A DNA stretch of 64,000 bases from Paenibacillus sp. HWE-109 (GCF_022163125.1 NZ_CP091881.1:6510001-6574000), one strand, 5' to 3'; numbered from the stretch's first letter, positions 1 through 9,958 are shown. The notes: a model not told the origin generated them from the sequence alone. A program made the numbers and translations.

Positions 1-3000
1 TGCATTCGTGCCCCACCACATGTTCATGCTCACTTGGTAGTTGCCGTCTCCATCCCAATTATCTTGGGATAGCACCGGTTTGCCTGGGGATGCTTCTGCT
101 ATCGAAACGACAAGCGGACTGCTCGTTGTCGTCCCGAAGGAATTGATAAGTTCACTAGTATACGTATAAGTGCCATTAGCTTTACCCTTCACATCAACTT
201 TAGCCACTTGCGCTGCCGGAGATGCGTCTGTCAAAGCTTGCGTACTGATAAGCACGCCATTTTCGTACAGTTTGAAAATAGAGCCGTTATTGCCCCACCA
301 CATATTCATGGTGATAGTATAGTTGCCATCCTTGATACCGGATTGACCGTTGTTATCGGATAATACTGGCTTGCCTGGCGCTCCTACCGACAACGGATTC
401 GATACCGTAATGGTAACCGCATTCGTTTGTACCGTTTGACCATTCAACGTTACGGATGCTGTAATCTGCGCAGTACCATTGGCAACTGCACTAACTAAGC
501 CATGCGTATCTACAGCAGCTACTGCCGAATTCGTTGTACTATACAGAACTACTGCATTGCTTAAATCAGCAGGTGTCCCATTGCTTAATGTACCTGTCAA
601 ATGGGTAGCTGTCGTTTCACTTGGTTTCAGGGATGTTTTGTCCGCTGAGAGAGCAGCTTGACTGAACGTCACACTCGTTCCAACGGTGAACGTTTGTGAG
701 GCTTGCGCCACATTGCCGGCAGCGTCAACTACGCGATAGGCCACTGTGTGATTGCCAAGCGCCAAGCTTCCTGCCGGGATGGTTTGGCCGCTGAGAATCG
801 CGCCGCCATCCAAAGTCAGAGTTTGTTCAGCTACGCCGGAAAGCGCATCTGAACCGGCCAAATCAAATCTCAAAGCAGCCGCATCAGTGACATTGCCCAC
901 TGCATGACCGGATTCTGTCAATACAGCCGTCGGTGCTGTTTTATCCAATTTGACTTGCAAGGATTGGGCTGTTTCTGCATTCCCTGCTGCATCCGTGGAG
1001 GCAAATCCAATCGTATTGACGCCTTCCGATTGAATCGCAAACGGGCTTGTATACGCAGATCTTGTCCCACTATTAATCGTATATGCCGTTGTGACTGTGC
1101 CAGCTTGATTATCCACTGCACTTAACGTTACCGTCACATCATCTTTGAACCATCCTTGGGCATTCGGTGCGCTGGATAAGGTTGCTGTAGTTACCGGTGC
1201 AGTCGTATCCGCTGCTGCCGTGAAATCACCCAATCCTCGTGGCTTCAGTTGATAGACGCCTTTGAAAATAGCCGCTACACCTTTGATGCTCACCGTTTGT
1301 CCCGCTTGATACGGGAACGTGGTTTGCGATAATCCAGTTCGTGTATCTACGCGAATATGGTTGCTCACTGCGCCATCCACCGCATCAAATTCAAAAGAAC
1401 CTGCTGGCGTTGCGCTGATTATATTGCTGATAGTCACATGATCTAATTGGACTAACTGCCCCTGATTGTCAGCTCCAACCGCTGACACAACAGCTGGTAC
1501 TGGCACTGCTCCCACACCGGTTTTCTCAATAGCAACCGGATCTGTCAACTCCAGCTCGGTATTATACAGAGCCGTTGGCGCTGTTACCTTCACCTTGTCG
1601 CCTAAGTGGAACCCGCTCAAGCTTTGGAACACATAAATACCGCCTGTGGCATCCTGCAAATAGAAAGCTTGTCCGCCAAAAGCTCCCGGTTCTGTCGTGA
1701 CGACACCTTCCACCGTTACCACAGTGCCTGCTGTTTTCACGCGAGCATCCGAGATAGCAATTTTGGCCGGGATCGGATTCTGCTCTTCCGGTAAAGGCTC
1801 GGCAGGCACATTTCCGATGCTTACGCCTTCTGTTTTTAAGTTTGTGCCGTTTTGGCGCAGGCGCAGGTTCGCTGCTGCTGCTGTACCCGGCTTAATTCGA
1901 ACGGTCAAATCCTTGTACGCATGCCCGTTGATATCCGAGGTCAAGCTGAAAGTCGAACTGTAGCCGTAGGCAGTCGGCCATGTGCCGTCCGCATTTTGCA
2001 CCATCGCCACTTGCGCGCCTCCGGTTACCAGATAAATGCCTGCGCTGAAGCCCGATACGGTCGTTGCGGCAGGCAAGTTATCAATGACCACACGGACTTG
2101 GAAGTCCTGGGCATTAGGCAGTGTCGCTTGGTGCACGAAGCTGTATGCAGCGCTTGCGGTGGCCGTCGGTCCGCCATACGAGCCTGCTTTGAACGTGCTG
2201 CGATCATACCACTTGTAGCCTGCATTTGGTGCCGCCCAAGGCTCCGGCTGCGGCTCAGTCGAAGCTGCGGGAGCTTCAAACGGCAGCAAGGCTGTCGGTT
2301 GGTCGAGCTGCAAGCCGCTCACTTCAGTGAAGCTCGTGTAGCTTTCTTTCTTCGAAAGCCAGTTCACCATATTGACGAGCAATATACCGTCATTCACCTC
2401 TTTAAAACCATCATAGGTCGTTTTCTTCGCGCCTGTGTCTTCACGCAAATATTTCGGTGTAGCATCTTCAACCGGTGAGGAATCTCCAATGAAGGCAGCC
2501 TTCCCTGCGCCAGCTTTGGACACTGCTACATAGGGACCTTCTGCGATTCCGCCTCCATTATAAACACCTTGATCGACCGCATTCGCCCAAGCTGCATTTG
2601 TTTGCGGCAAGTATACGATCCCTTTGGCCTTGGTTGGATCAATGATTGCGAGCGTTGAGCCAGCATGCATCGCAACCTTGGAAACGCCCGTCGTTATGCC
2701 GAAGGCTTGTTCTGGTGCTACAATTTGATTCGCATCAATATCGCCTAGAGCGTTGTAGCGGAAACGCAAACCGAACTGTGTAGCGAGCCAATCCGAGCTG
2801 GCCACATCCTGCATAGCGGGTGAAGCGATCTCTTCCGGGCTCATGCCGCTAGCCGGGTTCGTCCATGCTCCGCGACGGTAGCCGTTGAATACTTCTGAAC
2901 CGTCCCAACGGTTCTTATTGCGGTCTGCATTGTAATGATCTCCGATGAAGAAAATGCTTCCGCCGCCTTGTACATATTGGGCAAGTGCAGCTTGTTCACT

Positions 3001-3378
3001 TGTTTTGTAAGGGACATTCGATTCCGCAACGACGAATACATCATAGCCGCTTAAATCGCTTAATGTGAGTGGTGTTGTTTTACGAAGCTCTTTGACATAA
3101 TAACCATCGTTCGCCAAAGCATTGGCAAAATCCGAAAAGGCCCCGTCAATGACCCAATCCGCTGCACCAGCGGTTTGTTCATGCGTGTTGTCGAACAGCA
3201 CTTTCTTGCCGGCGTTTTGATTTACTACTTTTGCTTCAATGAAAGGAGCCGGATCACTGGGTCCTTCCGCCATTACAACCTGCAATGGACTTGTAATCAA
3301 AGCTTGGAACGGTAATGCTACGGACAAAGCGAGTACTGATTTAACTAATTTTGCTTTCCATCTTGGCAACCTACTCAA
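1..3378 (-). CDS. Secreted multidomain protein, N-terminal part (cut by left window edge)
   Basis: The frame stays open from a TTG start at 3378 to base 1, giving 1126 codons without the C-terminus. The start is supported by AAGGAGG seven bases upstream and by a signal peptide (basic SRLPRWKAK, hydrophobic stretch, cleavage near VMA at about residue 37). Residues 40-320 resemble the glutamine-amidotransferase-like fold seen in secreted proteins of this type (KKVLFDNTHEQTAG, later GGGSIFFIGDHYNADR). Residues about 550-700 hold an OB-fold segment (FYLQDATGGIYVF). Residues about 720-860 hold OmpL47-like and Ig-like beta repeats (TTAPVTTATLSSAPNAQG). The end visible here has two copies of a chitinase-A N-terminal type module, each with MNMWWG. 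The layout suggests an extracellular polymer-binding or hydrolytic protein, but no catalytic residues are identified. It shares its amidotransferase-like and OB modules with the giant protein at 20153-27697. Confidence 0.75.
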   Translation of the reverse strand, partial: MSRLPRWKAKLVKSVLALSVALPFQALITSPLQVVMAEGPSDPAPFIEAKVVNQNAGKKVLFDNTHEQTAGAADWVIDGAFSDFANALANDGYYVKELRKTTPLTLSDLSGYDVFVVAESNVPYKTSEQAALAQYVQGGGSIFFIGDHYNADRNKNRWDGSEVFNGYRRGAWTNPASGMSPEEIASPAMQDVASSDWLATQFGLRFRYNALGDIDANQIVAPEQAFGITTGVSKVAMHAGSTLAIIDPTKAKGIVYLPQTNAAWANAVDQGVYNGGGIAEGPYVAVSKAGAGKAAFIGDSSPVEDATPKYLREDTGAKKTTYDGFKEVNDGILLVNMVNWLSKKESYTSFTEVSGLQLDQPTALLPFEAPAASTEPQPEPWAAPNAGYKWYDRSTFKAGSYGGPTATASAAYSFVHQATLPNAQDFQVRVVIDNLPAATTVSGFSAGIYLVTGGAQVAMVQNADGTWPTAYGYSSTFSLTSDINGHAYKDLTVRIKPGTAAAANLRLRQNGTNLKTEGVSIGNVPAEPLPEEQNPIPAKIAISDARVKTAGTVVTVEGVVTTEPGAFGGQAFYLQDATGGIYVFQSLSGFHLGDKVKVTAPTALYNTELELTDPVAIEKTGVGAVPVPAVVSAVGADNQGQLVQLDHVTISNIISATPAGSFEFDAVDGAVSNHIRVDTRTGLSQTTFPYQAGQTVSIKGVAAIFKGVYQLKPRGLGDFTAAADTTAPVTTATLSSAPNAQGWFKDDVTVTLSAVDNQAGTVTTAYTINSGTRSAYTSPFAIQSEGVNTIGFASTDAAGNAETAQSLQVKLDKTAPTAVLTESGHAVGNVTDAAALRFDLAGSDALSGVAEQTLTLDGGAILSGQTIPAGSLALGNHTVAYRVVDAAGNVAQASQTFTVGTSVTFSQAALSADKTSLKPSETTATHLTGTLSNGTPADLSNAVVLYSTTNSAVAAVDTHGLVSAVANGTAQITASVTLNGQTVQTNAVTITVSNPLSVGAPGKPVLSDNNGQSGIKDGNYTITMNMWWGNNGSIFKLYENGVLISTQALTDASPAAQVAKVDVKGKANGTYTYTSELINSFGTTTSSPLVVSIAEASPGKPVLSQDNWDGDGNYQVSMNMWWGTNA

Positions 3379-3646
3379 TACGATTCCTCCTTAGCGTGGG
3401 CTGAGTCAAAAACTGAGATAAGACTTTAACGATAGACAAGCCGTGTGACGCCCTTTATTTTACCATGGTTCAAAAAGGAACAGTGAGTTTTTTTTGTAAA
3501 GATAAGGAAATTCGTGAAGAATGCCAATTGTTATGCGACCTTGGAAGGCATCCTCGAAAAAGTCTCCATCCGCGTCGAACCCGGTTCGGCCAGTTCGTCG
3601 ACTGTGAAAAGCGACGCGACGTTTACGCGGTCTAGATTCTAATGCG

Positions 3647-3697
3647 AAAAGAGGCTGTCCCATAAGTCAATTTAATGACTTAAGGGCAGCCTCTTTC
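3647..3697. terminator. Stem-loop with AGAGGCTG/CAGCCTCT arms
   Basis: The outer arms AAAGAGGCTG and CAGCCTCTTT pair, and an inner AAGTCA pairs with TGACTT around a short AT loop. A T-rich stretch follows on the plus strand. The same outer arms recur in the terminator at 39352-39397, so this is probably an intrinsic terminator of the same type. It could serve the minus-strand response regulator gene, although it lies more than 400 bases from that stop. Confidence 0.5.
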
Positions 3698-3718
3698 TTT
3701 CAATGATATTGCACTACA

Positions 3719-3844
3719 TGGAAAAGCTACCGTTAATTTAGGTATTTTTGCATGAAAACCCGGTTTACATGGAAAATCTCCCGTTATTTCTGATAATTGC
3801 TCGCCGAATAGCGATTTCCCGCTAAATTAGCGGTAGATTTTCCA
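3719..3844. repeat. Three copies of a ~20-bp intergenic repeat
   Basis: Direct copies begin at 3719 and 3770, and an inverted copy occupies 3825-3844. Their shared form is TGGAAAATCTACCGYTAATT with one to three differences per copy. They lie in non-coding DNA downstream of the response regulator gene. Confidence 0.6.
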
Positions 3845-4114
3845 GTTAGATGACCGTGTAGAATTAGTAAAGCCAAAATAGCAGGAGAAATTCCTGTTAG
3901 CTTTCACTCCAAATCTAACCTTTTGAGTCAGCCTCTTTTACTTTGGGCGGGGCGTGGCCGAAATTATGATTTCATTGGATTTACTCCAATCAAATCTGGC
4001 TTAGCGGCCGCCTTGTCTTGGCGACAAGGAACGCGCGTCCCGATCACGCGGATCGTAGATCCGTTATTTGTGTCTAAACCGCCTCAATCCCCTTGCTCTT
4101 CTTCAGGCCTACCC

Positions 4115-5746
4115 TCAGCTAGGCTGAACGCCCTTCGACTGGCCGCGGAAGGCGTTGGGCACAAAGCCGGTATGGGCTTTGAACAGTTTGCCGAAGTAGT
4201 TTTTATTTTCGTAGCCGAGCATGTCGGAAATCTGCTCGACTGTTTTATCGGTGATTTCGAGCAGTTCTTTGGCTTTCTCCATTTTCATCCGGGTTACGTA
4301 TTCGATGAAATTCTCGCCGGTTTCCTTCTTGAATAGGCGGCTGAGATAACTCGGATGCAGATGCAGGTGGGCAGCGGCATCCTCGAGGGAGACCTTCGTA
4401 TGCAAGTTGTGATAGACGAAGCGCTGACACTCCAGAATTTCACGATTGTGAGATTCGCGGTACACTTGTCCGGCCCATTGAATGGCTTGTTGGAGGTAAT
4501 CTTTCAGCCACAGCTCGAGCTCACGGATCGAGGACAATTCATGTACATCATGATGCAGCAGCTCCGATGAGAATGTAGACTGGTAATGCTGCAGCGACTT
4601 CAGCCGCATCCGCACGTCGAGGATCATTTTGAGCAGCCACTCCTTGACCTCCATCGGACGAAACCGGTGATACTGGATGAAATCAATCCATTTGGATACA
4701 TGCACATCAATTAAATCCAGCCGTTCATCGAACACAACGCTCCGAAACTCATCCAAGGTTGCAGCGTACTGCGCCAGCAATAATCCCCCGTCGCCGAAGC
4801 CTTCTCTGATGCTTTCCAGGGACAGCACGGTGGATTCAGGTAAATAAAACCGCATCGTTTTGACTTCGGCCATTCGGATTAACTGATCTTTCAAAGAACG
4901 CGGGTCTTTGGCCGGTTTTCCCGTCAGGAAGGAGAAAGACATCTTCACATACTGCTGCAAGCAGCCTTGCAAGTGCCTTAATGTTTGTTCAACTTTCTGG
5001 CTATTGTTCACATGCAGATTGGCGTAGTGGGGGAACAGGATAATAATTTCGCCGGTATCATACGTGAAAAGAGCGGTATCCTTCTGATCGACCAACAGTT
5101 CCTCAACAATATTCTCGATCGTATATTCAAAAAGATCCTTGGATTGAAAGCGATGATCCGCTTCTTTCAAGCGGTTCACGTAGCCATATACGGGCAGCAC
5201 CCCCTGCTGACCCAAATGAATGCCAAAACTATCCGCCTTAAGGCTCCACTCTTCAGAGTCAAACAGCGGCTCGTTCACCGTACTGCGGATAAAATGACGC
5301 TTGGACGAACTGCGGTTCAAAGCGACTTCCTTTTCGAGCTTTTGGCTCTTGGAAAGCTGCCCGATTTCGACGTCCAACTGATCTTTGAGTCTCTTGAGCA
5401 TCTCGGAAATGTTGGTGACATTCATCGTTTCTTTCAGTACATATTCACTCACCGATAGTTTCACGGCTGCTTGCGCATAGTGAAAATCATCGTGGCAGGA
5501 AAGGATAACAGCCTTGACGTGGGGATGTGCTTCCCGTATGCCGCCAATGAGTTCCAGCCCATTGATATCAGGCATACCAATGTCACTAATCAGCACATCC
5601 AATTTGCCTCCCCGGCCGGCAGCAAGCGCATCTAATGGATTCTCATAGGCACCCGCCAGATGAAATCCAAGCTTTTTCCACTCAATTGCTGAACTTAGGA
5701 ATTCAAGCACCGGTAAATCGTCGTCCACAATTATGACTTCGTACAT
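4115..5746 (-). CDS. AraC-type response regulator (YesN family)
   Basis: This 543-residue DNA-binding response regulator begins at MYEVIIVDDD. The ATG at 5746 has GGAGGG upstream, and the kinase stop lies one base away, so the longer upstream reading into the kinase gene is unlikely. The receiver domain is at residues 1-120, with acidic D8-D10 and phosphoacceptor D55 in ISDIGMPD. A long middle region follows. The AraC double helix-turn-helix starts near residue 440 and includes LHPSYLSRLFKKETGENF and LGYENKNYFGKLFKAHTG. By analogy with YesN-type regulators it should activate the neighbouring sugar-uptake genes when phosphorylated by the kinase encoded directly upstream. The inducing sugar cannot be told from the sequence. 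Confidence 0.93.
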   Translation of the reverse strand: MYEVIIVDDDLPVLEFLSSAIEWKKLGFHLAGAYENPLDALAAGRGGKLDVLISDIGMPDINGLELIGGIREAHPHVKAVILSCHDDFHYAQAAVKLSVSEYVLKETMNVTNISEMLKRLKDQLDVEIGQLSKSQKLEKEVALNRSSSKRHFIRSTVNEPLFDSEEWSLKADSFGIHLGQQGVLPVYGYVNRLKEADHRFQSKDLFEYTIENIVEELLVDQKDTALFTYDTGEIIILFPHYANLHVNNSQKVEQTLRHLQGCLQQYVKMSFSFLTGKPAKDPRSLKDQLIRMAEVKTMRFYLPESTVLSLESIREGFGDGGLLLAQYAATLDEFRSVVFDERLDLIDVHVSKWIDFIQYHRFRPMEVKEWLLKMILDVRMRLKSLQHYQSTFSSELLHHDVHELSSIRELELWLKDYLQQAIQWAGQVYRESHNREILECQRFVYHNLHTKVSLEDAAAHLHLHPSYLSRLFKKETGENFIEYVTRMKMEKAKELLEITDKTVEQISDMLGYENKNYFGKLFKAHTGFVPNAFRGQSKGVQPS

Positions 5747-5747
5747 G

Positions 5748-7529
5748 TTAGCCCTCCGTTCGCGCCTGTTGTGGGAAGCGCAGCATAATCTGCGTTCCTT
5801 GGCCTTGCTCGCTGATGATTTCATAATCGAATTGATGGCCATAAATCAACCGCAACCGTTCAAATACATTATGGAGACCGATGCCCGACAAGGCTGGGCT
5901 AGTCGCGTCTTCCACCTGCTGGATGGGACCCAAATAATTGCGCAGCGCAGCCAACCGCTCTGGCGGCATGCCAAGCCCCGAGTCTCTTACTTCGACCTGC
6001 AGCCTGCCATCCTCGCAAATTCGGGAAGCTATGGTGATTTCGCCCGATTTGCTTTTTAATCCATGGATATAAGCATTTTCAATAAGCGGCTGCAGCATGA
6101 ATCGGGGGATTTCAATAAACAGCGTGTCGGAAGCAGCTGAAATCCGCAAGTTCACTCGATCCCCGTGCCGCGAGTTAAGCAGTTTGACATAGTGCTCGTT
6201 AATCTCGATCTCCTCATGCAGGGGAATATAAGCGTTATTCCGATTGATCGTCATTCGCAGAAGCGAGGATAACGAGCTGATCAGCTCCGCATTCTCGGAA
6301 TCCCCTTTCATCATGATTTTCAAACGGATCGAATTGAGCACATTAAACAGGAAGTGTGGATTAATTTGCGCCTGCAGCATCGCGAGTTCCGCTTCCCGCT
6401 TCAACTCTTGCTCGTGGCGATTTTCAACAATCATATCCTCAATGCGGTCAATCATACGATCGAACACATAGCCCAGACGACCAACCTCATCGCCTCCGCT
6501 AATATTGGAGCGCTCCCCAAGCTGACCGGATTCGATCCGGACGACCGTTTGGACAAGCCGCGCAATCGGTTTGGTCAGAGCACGCACCATATAGAGCAGA
6601 ATGACGGCAAATAAAAGTAAAAAGAAGATCTGAATGAAGAAATCCGTCTTGCGGAATGACTCAATTCTATGAGCCGCCGTCTTATAAGGGCTCATGCTCA
6701 CAAGCCGCCAATCCGGCGTAACTTGATTGCTGAGCAGAATATAATCTTCCCCGGCAACCTTCACGAAAGAAGAACCATCCTCCGGAGGAAGCTGATTCTG
6801 ATAAGCGAATTGCGTGCCGATCTTATCCGAGTCCTTATCGACGATGATGCGCCCATTTTGGTCAATGATGACCATGGATTCATTATTTTTATACTGATCA
6901 AACAACTGCTGGAGCGTGTTCATTTCCAATCCGACAACGACATACCCATAGGTGACGTCGTTCTTGCGAATCGGCTTGGCGGCTGCCAGCAAATAGGGCT
7001 GACTTGTCGTGCGGCTGTAATTGGGCTCAGCGCCAATCCACTTCACGTTATACCCGGAAATTTGCTCGACCGCGCTAAACCAATCTTTTTTCAGAAAGTC
7101 ATTGGGATTAAAGGTAAAAGTTGAGTAAGAAGCCACATAATCATGATTGGGAAGCAGCAAGGTCACATTGAGATTGCCAAAAGTATCGATAACCGTGGTA
7201 ATGCGCTTAATGATTGTTTGTTTATACTGCAGCACATCGCCTTGGTCCGTTTCGGCGTCCGCTCTGCCCAGTTCTCGAATCGAAGGCTGAAGCTCATCAT
7301 CGAATTGAATGAAATTCATCACATAAATCATATTTTTTAATTGTCCGTTGACAATCTGGTTCACAATACGCATGGATTCGATGGAGTTATCCGTCACTTG
7401 CGACTTCACCGCATCCCGCGTCAAGAGATTGGAGACGTTCATGGAAACCAGCGATGGCAGAACGAGACAAATCAGAATCGTCAGTACCAATTTATTGCGA
7501 AGCGATAAGGTTCGAGTCCAATTCGGCAC
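5748..7529 (-). CDS. Sensor histidine kinase (YesM family)
   Basis: A 593-residue membrane sensor starting with GTG at 7529, with only a weak purine-rich ribosome site. One transmembrane helix is near residues 13-33 and a second near 296-316, enclosing an extracytoplasmic Cache-like sensor region. A HAMP linker follows (RALTKPIARLVQTVVRI). The His_kinase domain has the phosphoacceptor motif QINPHFLFNVLNSI near residue 393, and the ATPase domain has PLIENAYIHG and GIGLHNV. This is the LytS/YesM class typical of Paenibacillus sugar utilisation. It ends one base before its partner regulator, so the two are translationally linked. A terminator-like hairpin separates it from the binding-protein gene upstream, which would lower its expression relative to the lipoprotein. 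Confidence 0.93.
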   Translation of the reverse strand: MPNWTRTLSLRNKLVLTILICLVLPSLVSMNVSNLLTRDAVKSQVTDNSIESMRIVNQIVNGQLKNMIYVMNFIQFDDELQPSIRELGRADAETDQGDVLQYKQTIIKRITTVIDTFGNLNVTLLLPNHDYVASYSTFTFNPNDFLKKDWFSAVEQISGYNVKWIGAEPNYSRTTSQPYLLAAAKPIRKNDVTYGYVVVGLEMNTLQQLFDQYKNNESMVIIDQNGRIIVDKDSDKIGTQFAYQNQLPPEDGSSFVKVAGEDYILLSNQVTPDWRLVSMSPYKTAAHRIESFRKTDFFIQIFFLLLFAVILLYMVRALTKPIARLVQTVVRIESGQLGERSNISGGDEVGRLGYVFDRMIDRIEDMIVENRHEQELKREAELAMLQAQINPHFLFNVLNSIRLKIMMKGDSENAELISSLSSLLRMTINRNNAYIPLHEEIEINEHYVKLLNSRHGDRVNLRISAASDTLFIEIPRFMLQPLIENAYIHGLKSKSGEITIASRICEDGRLQVEVRDSGLGMPPERLAALRNYLGPIQQVEDATSPALSGIGLHNVFERLRLIYGHQFDYEIISEQGQGTQIMLRFPQQARTEG

Positions 7530-7574
7530 TGCTGCACACGCCTTTCTTTCGAATATAGCGGAATGAAAATAGGA

Positions 7575-7602
7575 AAAAGAGGAGCCTTAGGCCTCCTCTT
7601 TT
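7575..7602 (-). terminator. Hairpin between binding-protein and kinase genes
   Basis: AAAAGAGGAG pairs with CTCCTCTTTT around a short loop, with U-runs possible on both strands. It sits just after the binding-protein stop and before the kinase start. Partial termination or mRNA 3' protection would give abundant lipoprotein and scarce kinase. Confidence 0.75.
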
Positions 7603-7626
7603 CAGTATACCAATAATCGTTAACGA

Positions 7627-8991
7627 TTACTTCGCATTGCTTTTACGGATATCTTCCAATTTGGTTTTCGCTGTCGTAATCGTTTTTTCCAAATCCTGCT
7701 TGCCTGTTAAGAACAGCTCCACTTGCGTTAAATAGTCTTTCTCTTGTTGAAGCGCGTAAGTTGGAGGCACAACCAGTTTCGTTGCTTTGTTCACTTTCAG
7801 TGTAGCCAGCAAGGAATCTTTATCAATCATAGCCACTTGATCTGGTTTGCCGCTTTTCAAGATCGCCTCTACGTTCTTGTTGATATCGGCTTTTTTCCAA
7901 CCGGAGAAGAACAGACCTTGTGTTTGGATACCTTCTGTTGTGTACCATTTCACGAAATCATAAGCCGCTTGTTTGTTCTTGGAATTCGCAGCAACGCCCA
8001 TGAAGTCAGCGCCAACTTCGGTTAACCCGTTTGTATCTTTGGCATCATATTTCGGATATGGCGCAAAGACGGTTTTGAACTTCGCGTTCAAAGCCAGCTC
8101 TCCAACCATCCAGTTGCCTGTTGCAAGCATCGCTGTTTTGCCACTGTAGAAGACGTCACGATATGCCATCTTTTGCGAAACAACTTCAAAGTAAGGAACG
8201 GATGTTTTGTCGACATTCTCCAATTTGTTGCGCAGATCCAAGGAGAAGCGCACTTTCGGATTGTCGATATTTTGCGTGCCATCGGATTTCACGAGATACG
8301 GGTTATCCATATCGTTGTTCAAAGCCAAGAGGGCGTAATCCTTCCAGTTATGGAAGTAGGAACCGTACGATTTGGCGGCGCCTTCACCCTTCGTCAACTT
8401 TTTAGCATATTCCGCATAGTCATTCCATGTCCAGTCCGTTGGCACCGGAAGCTTCGCTTCGTCCAATTTGTCCTTGTTCAGTAGAACGAACCATTCGATC
8501 ATTTTACCTGGCAGCGCATAGTATTTCCCGTTTACAACCGGATCAATTTTATATTCATCTTTGACGACAATGTTATCTTTCTTCAAATACTCATCGAGCG
8601 GTTCCAAAATACCTGCGCCAACACGTTGAGCGAAATCGGATGCGCTGGAGTACATAACAACGTCCATTTGCTCGCCGGAAGCCGCCAACAAATCAAGCTT
8701 TTTCATGCCTTCTTGTGAATCGCCTTTTTCGGACATTCCTTCATATACAACTTTCACGTTCGGGTGTGTTTTATTGTAAGCTTCAACGGTAGCATTCCAG
8801 TTCCCTTGTGCTTCGGTGTACCAAGCTTGTACTTTAATTGTAACTGGTGCTTTATTAGGAGCTGCACTTGCTGCCGCGGTAGCTGTCCCGGCACCTTTAT
8901 CTGTTGCAGCTGGCGTTTCTGACTTGCCGCAGCCTGCAAGCGCTGTACTGATGGCCAAGATACCACTTAGAACTAATAAACTCTTTTTCAT
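7627..8991 (-). CDS. Sugar ABC transporter substrate-binding lipoprotein (CUT1)
   Basis: A 454-residue extracellular solute-binding protein. The signal sequence MKKSLLVLSGILAISTALAG ends in a lipobox with the acylated cysteine at residue 21. An Ala/Thr/Pro-rich linker leads into the family-1 binding fold starting near VTIKVQAWYTEAQGNW. The start at 8991 has GGAGGGG upstream. It lies 136 bases downstream of two cognate permease genes and ahead of a two-component pair. Length and pattern match MalE/MsmE-like proteins for oligo- or monosaccharides. No ATPase gene is present, so a shared MsmX-type ATPase elsewhere in the genome is expected. Confidence 0.93.
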   Translation of the reverse strand: MKKSLLVLSGILAISTALAGCGKSETPAATDKGAGTATAAASAAPNKAPVTIKVQAWYTEAQGNWNATVEAYNKTHPNVKVVYEGMSEKGDSQEGMKKLDLLAASGEQMDVVMYSSASDFAQRVGAGILEPLDEYLKKDNIVVKDEYKIDPVVNGKYYALPGKMIEWFVLLNKDKLDEAKLPVPTDWTWNDYAEYAKKLTKGEGAAKSYGSYFHNWKDYALLALNNDMDNPYLVKSDGTQNIDNPKVRFSLDLRNKLENVDKTSVPYFEVVSQKMAYRDVFYSGKTAMLATGNWMVGELALNAKFKTVFAPYPKYDAKDTNGLTEVGADFMGVAANSKNKQAAYDFVKWYTTEGIQTQGLFFSGWKKADINKNVEAILKSGKPDQVAMIDKDSLLATLKVNKATKLVVPPTYALQQEKDYLTQVELFLTGKQDLEKTITTAKTKLEDIRKSNAK

Positions 8992-9127
8992 AGGATCCCC
9001 TCCAAAGTTGTTATCGTTTTTATGAAAACCTTTACATCACGATCGTAACAAACCTGTATCCCGCAAACGAGGCACTATTTTGACCTCATCTGCACATTTT
9101 TTGACATCCTGCTGCAAGAAGTCAGAA

Positions 9128-9958
9128 TCAACCTTTGACCCCGCCCATCGAAATACCTTCGATAACTTGCTTTTGACCAATGATGAAAATAATAAGCAAA
9201 GGAACGATAGCAGATACAGAAGCAGCCATAATGAGAGAGTAGAAATCACCGTTCAAATCTGCAAAAGAGCGAATCCCCAGCGGGAGTGTGAATAAATCCT
9301 TGGATCTTAAGAAGATCAGCGGATTCTGGTAATCGTTCCACGTCCAGATAAAACGTAGAATCGCATAAGTCGCAATCGCCGGACGAACAAGCGGTGTACA
9401 GATGGAGAAGAAAATTCTAATATGTCCAGCTCCATCTATTCTCGCTGATTCAATGAACTCTTCATGAATCCCCATATAGAATTGGCGCAGCATGAACGTT
9501 CCTAATACACTGAAAGATCCTAATAAAATTAAGCCAAAATGACTATCATACAGGCCGATCCAGCGAAACAGCAGGAATTGGGGAACAAGAATCGCTTGGC
9601 TCGGAATCATATAGATGGCAAGAACAACAATGAAGAGCACGTGACGGCCACGGAATTTGATTTTCGAAAACGCATAAGCCGCCATCGAGGAAAGAAGTAC
9701 GGATAAAACCGTAGTTCCAACCGTAACTTTAATGGAATTCCAATAAAATAAAGCAAACTTCGTCTCTGTCCATACTTTGGTATAATTCTCAATCACATTC
9801 CAATGCTTAGGTATCCACTGAATCGGATATATAAACACATCGGCTTCCGGTTTCATAGAGGCTGAAAGCATCCACAGGAAGGGTGACATGAACAATATGC
9901 CAAGTAGGCACATTAGTATGGTTATAATTGTTTTTTTGGCAGCATGATTCTTATTCAT
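9128..9958 (-). CDS. Carbohydrate ABC transporter permease (MalG type)
   Basis: A 276-residue inner-membrane permease with about six hydrophobic helices. The conserved EAA loop reads ESARIDGAGHIRIFFSICTP near residues 180-200 and should contact the shared ATPase. It starts at 9958 with AAGGAGG eight bases upstream, 20 bases after the stop of the partner permease, so the two form one transcript. The C-terminus VIEGISMGGVKG matches the typical end of CUT1 MalG-like subunits. Confidence 0.93.
   Translation of the reverse strand: MNKNHAAKKTIITILMCLLGILFMSPFLWMLSASMKPEADVFIYPIQWIPKHWNVIENYTKVWTETKFALFYWNSIKVTVGTTVLSVLLSSMAAYAFSKIKFRGRHVLFIVVLAIYMIPSQAILVPQFLLFRWIGLYDSHFGLILLGSFSVLGTFMLRQFYMGIHEEFIESARIDGAGHIRIFFSICTPLVRPAIATYAILRFIWTWNDYQNPLIFLRSKDLFTLPLGIRSFADLNGDFYSLIMAASVSAIVPLLIIFIIGQKQVIEGISMGGVKG

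Larger units (their letters stand above)
3379..4114. other. Intergenic region without a convincing gene
   Basis: This stretch of about 735 bases separates the left-edge gene from the 3' end of the response regulator gene. It holds a stem-loop at 3647-3697, three copies of a GGAAAA-CT-CCG short repeat at 3719-3844, and one GGATC-GTA-GATCC dyad at 4050-4062. A further CAGCCTCTTTT at 3929 is an inverted copy of the outer arm at 3647. The segment 3500-3640 is locally GC-rich compared with its surroundings and has short open frames, but none has a ribosome binding site or a recognisable product. Confidence 0.5.

Noticed and set aside
3460..3663. Degenerate gene in the GC-rich segment
   Set aside because: Short frames exist on both strands, but no start context or recognisable product could be assigned.
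3647..3939. Miniature transposon bounded by AAAAGAGGCTG and CAGCCTCTTTT
   Set aside because: The left arm already pairs with a partner at 3687 to make a stem-loop, and no target-site duplication is visible at the outer ends.
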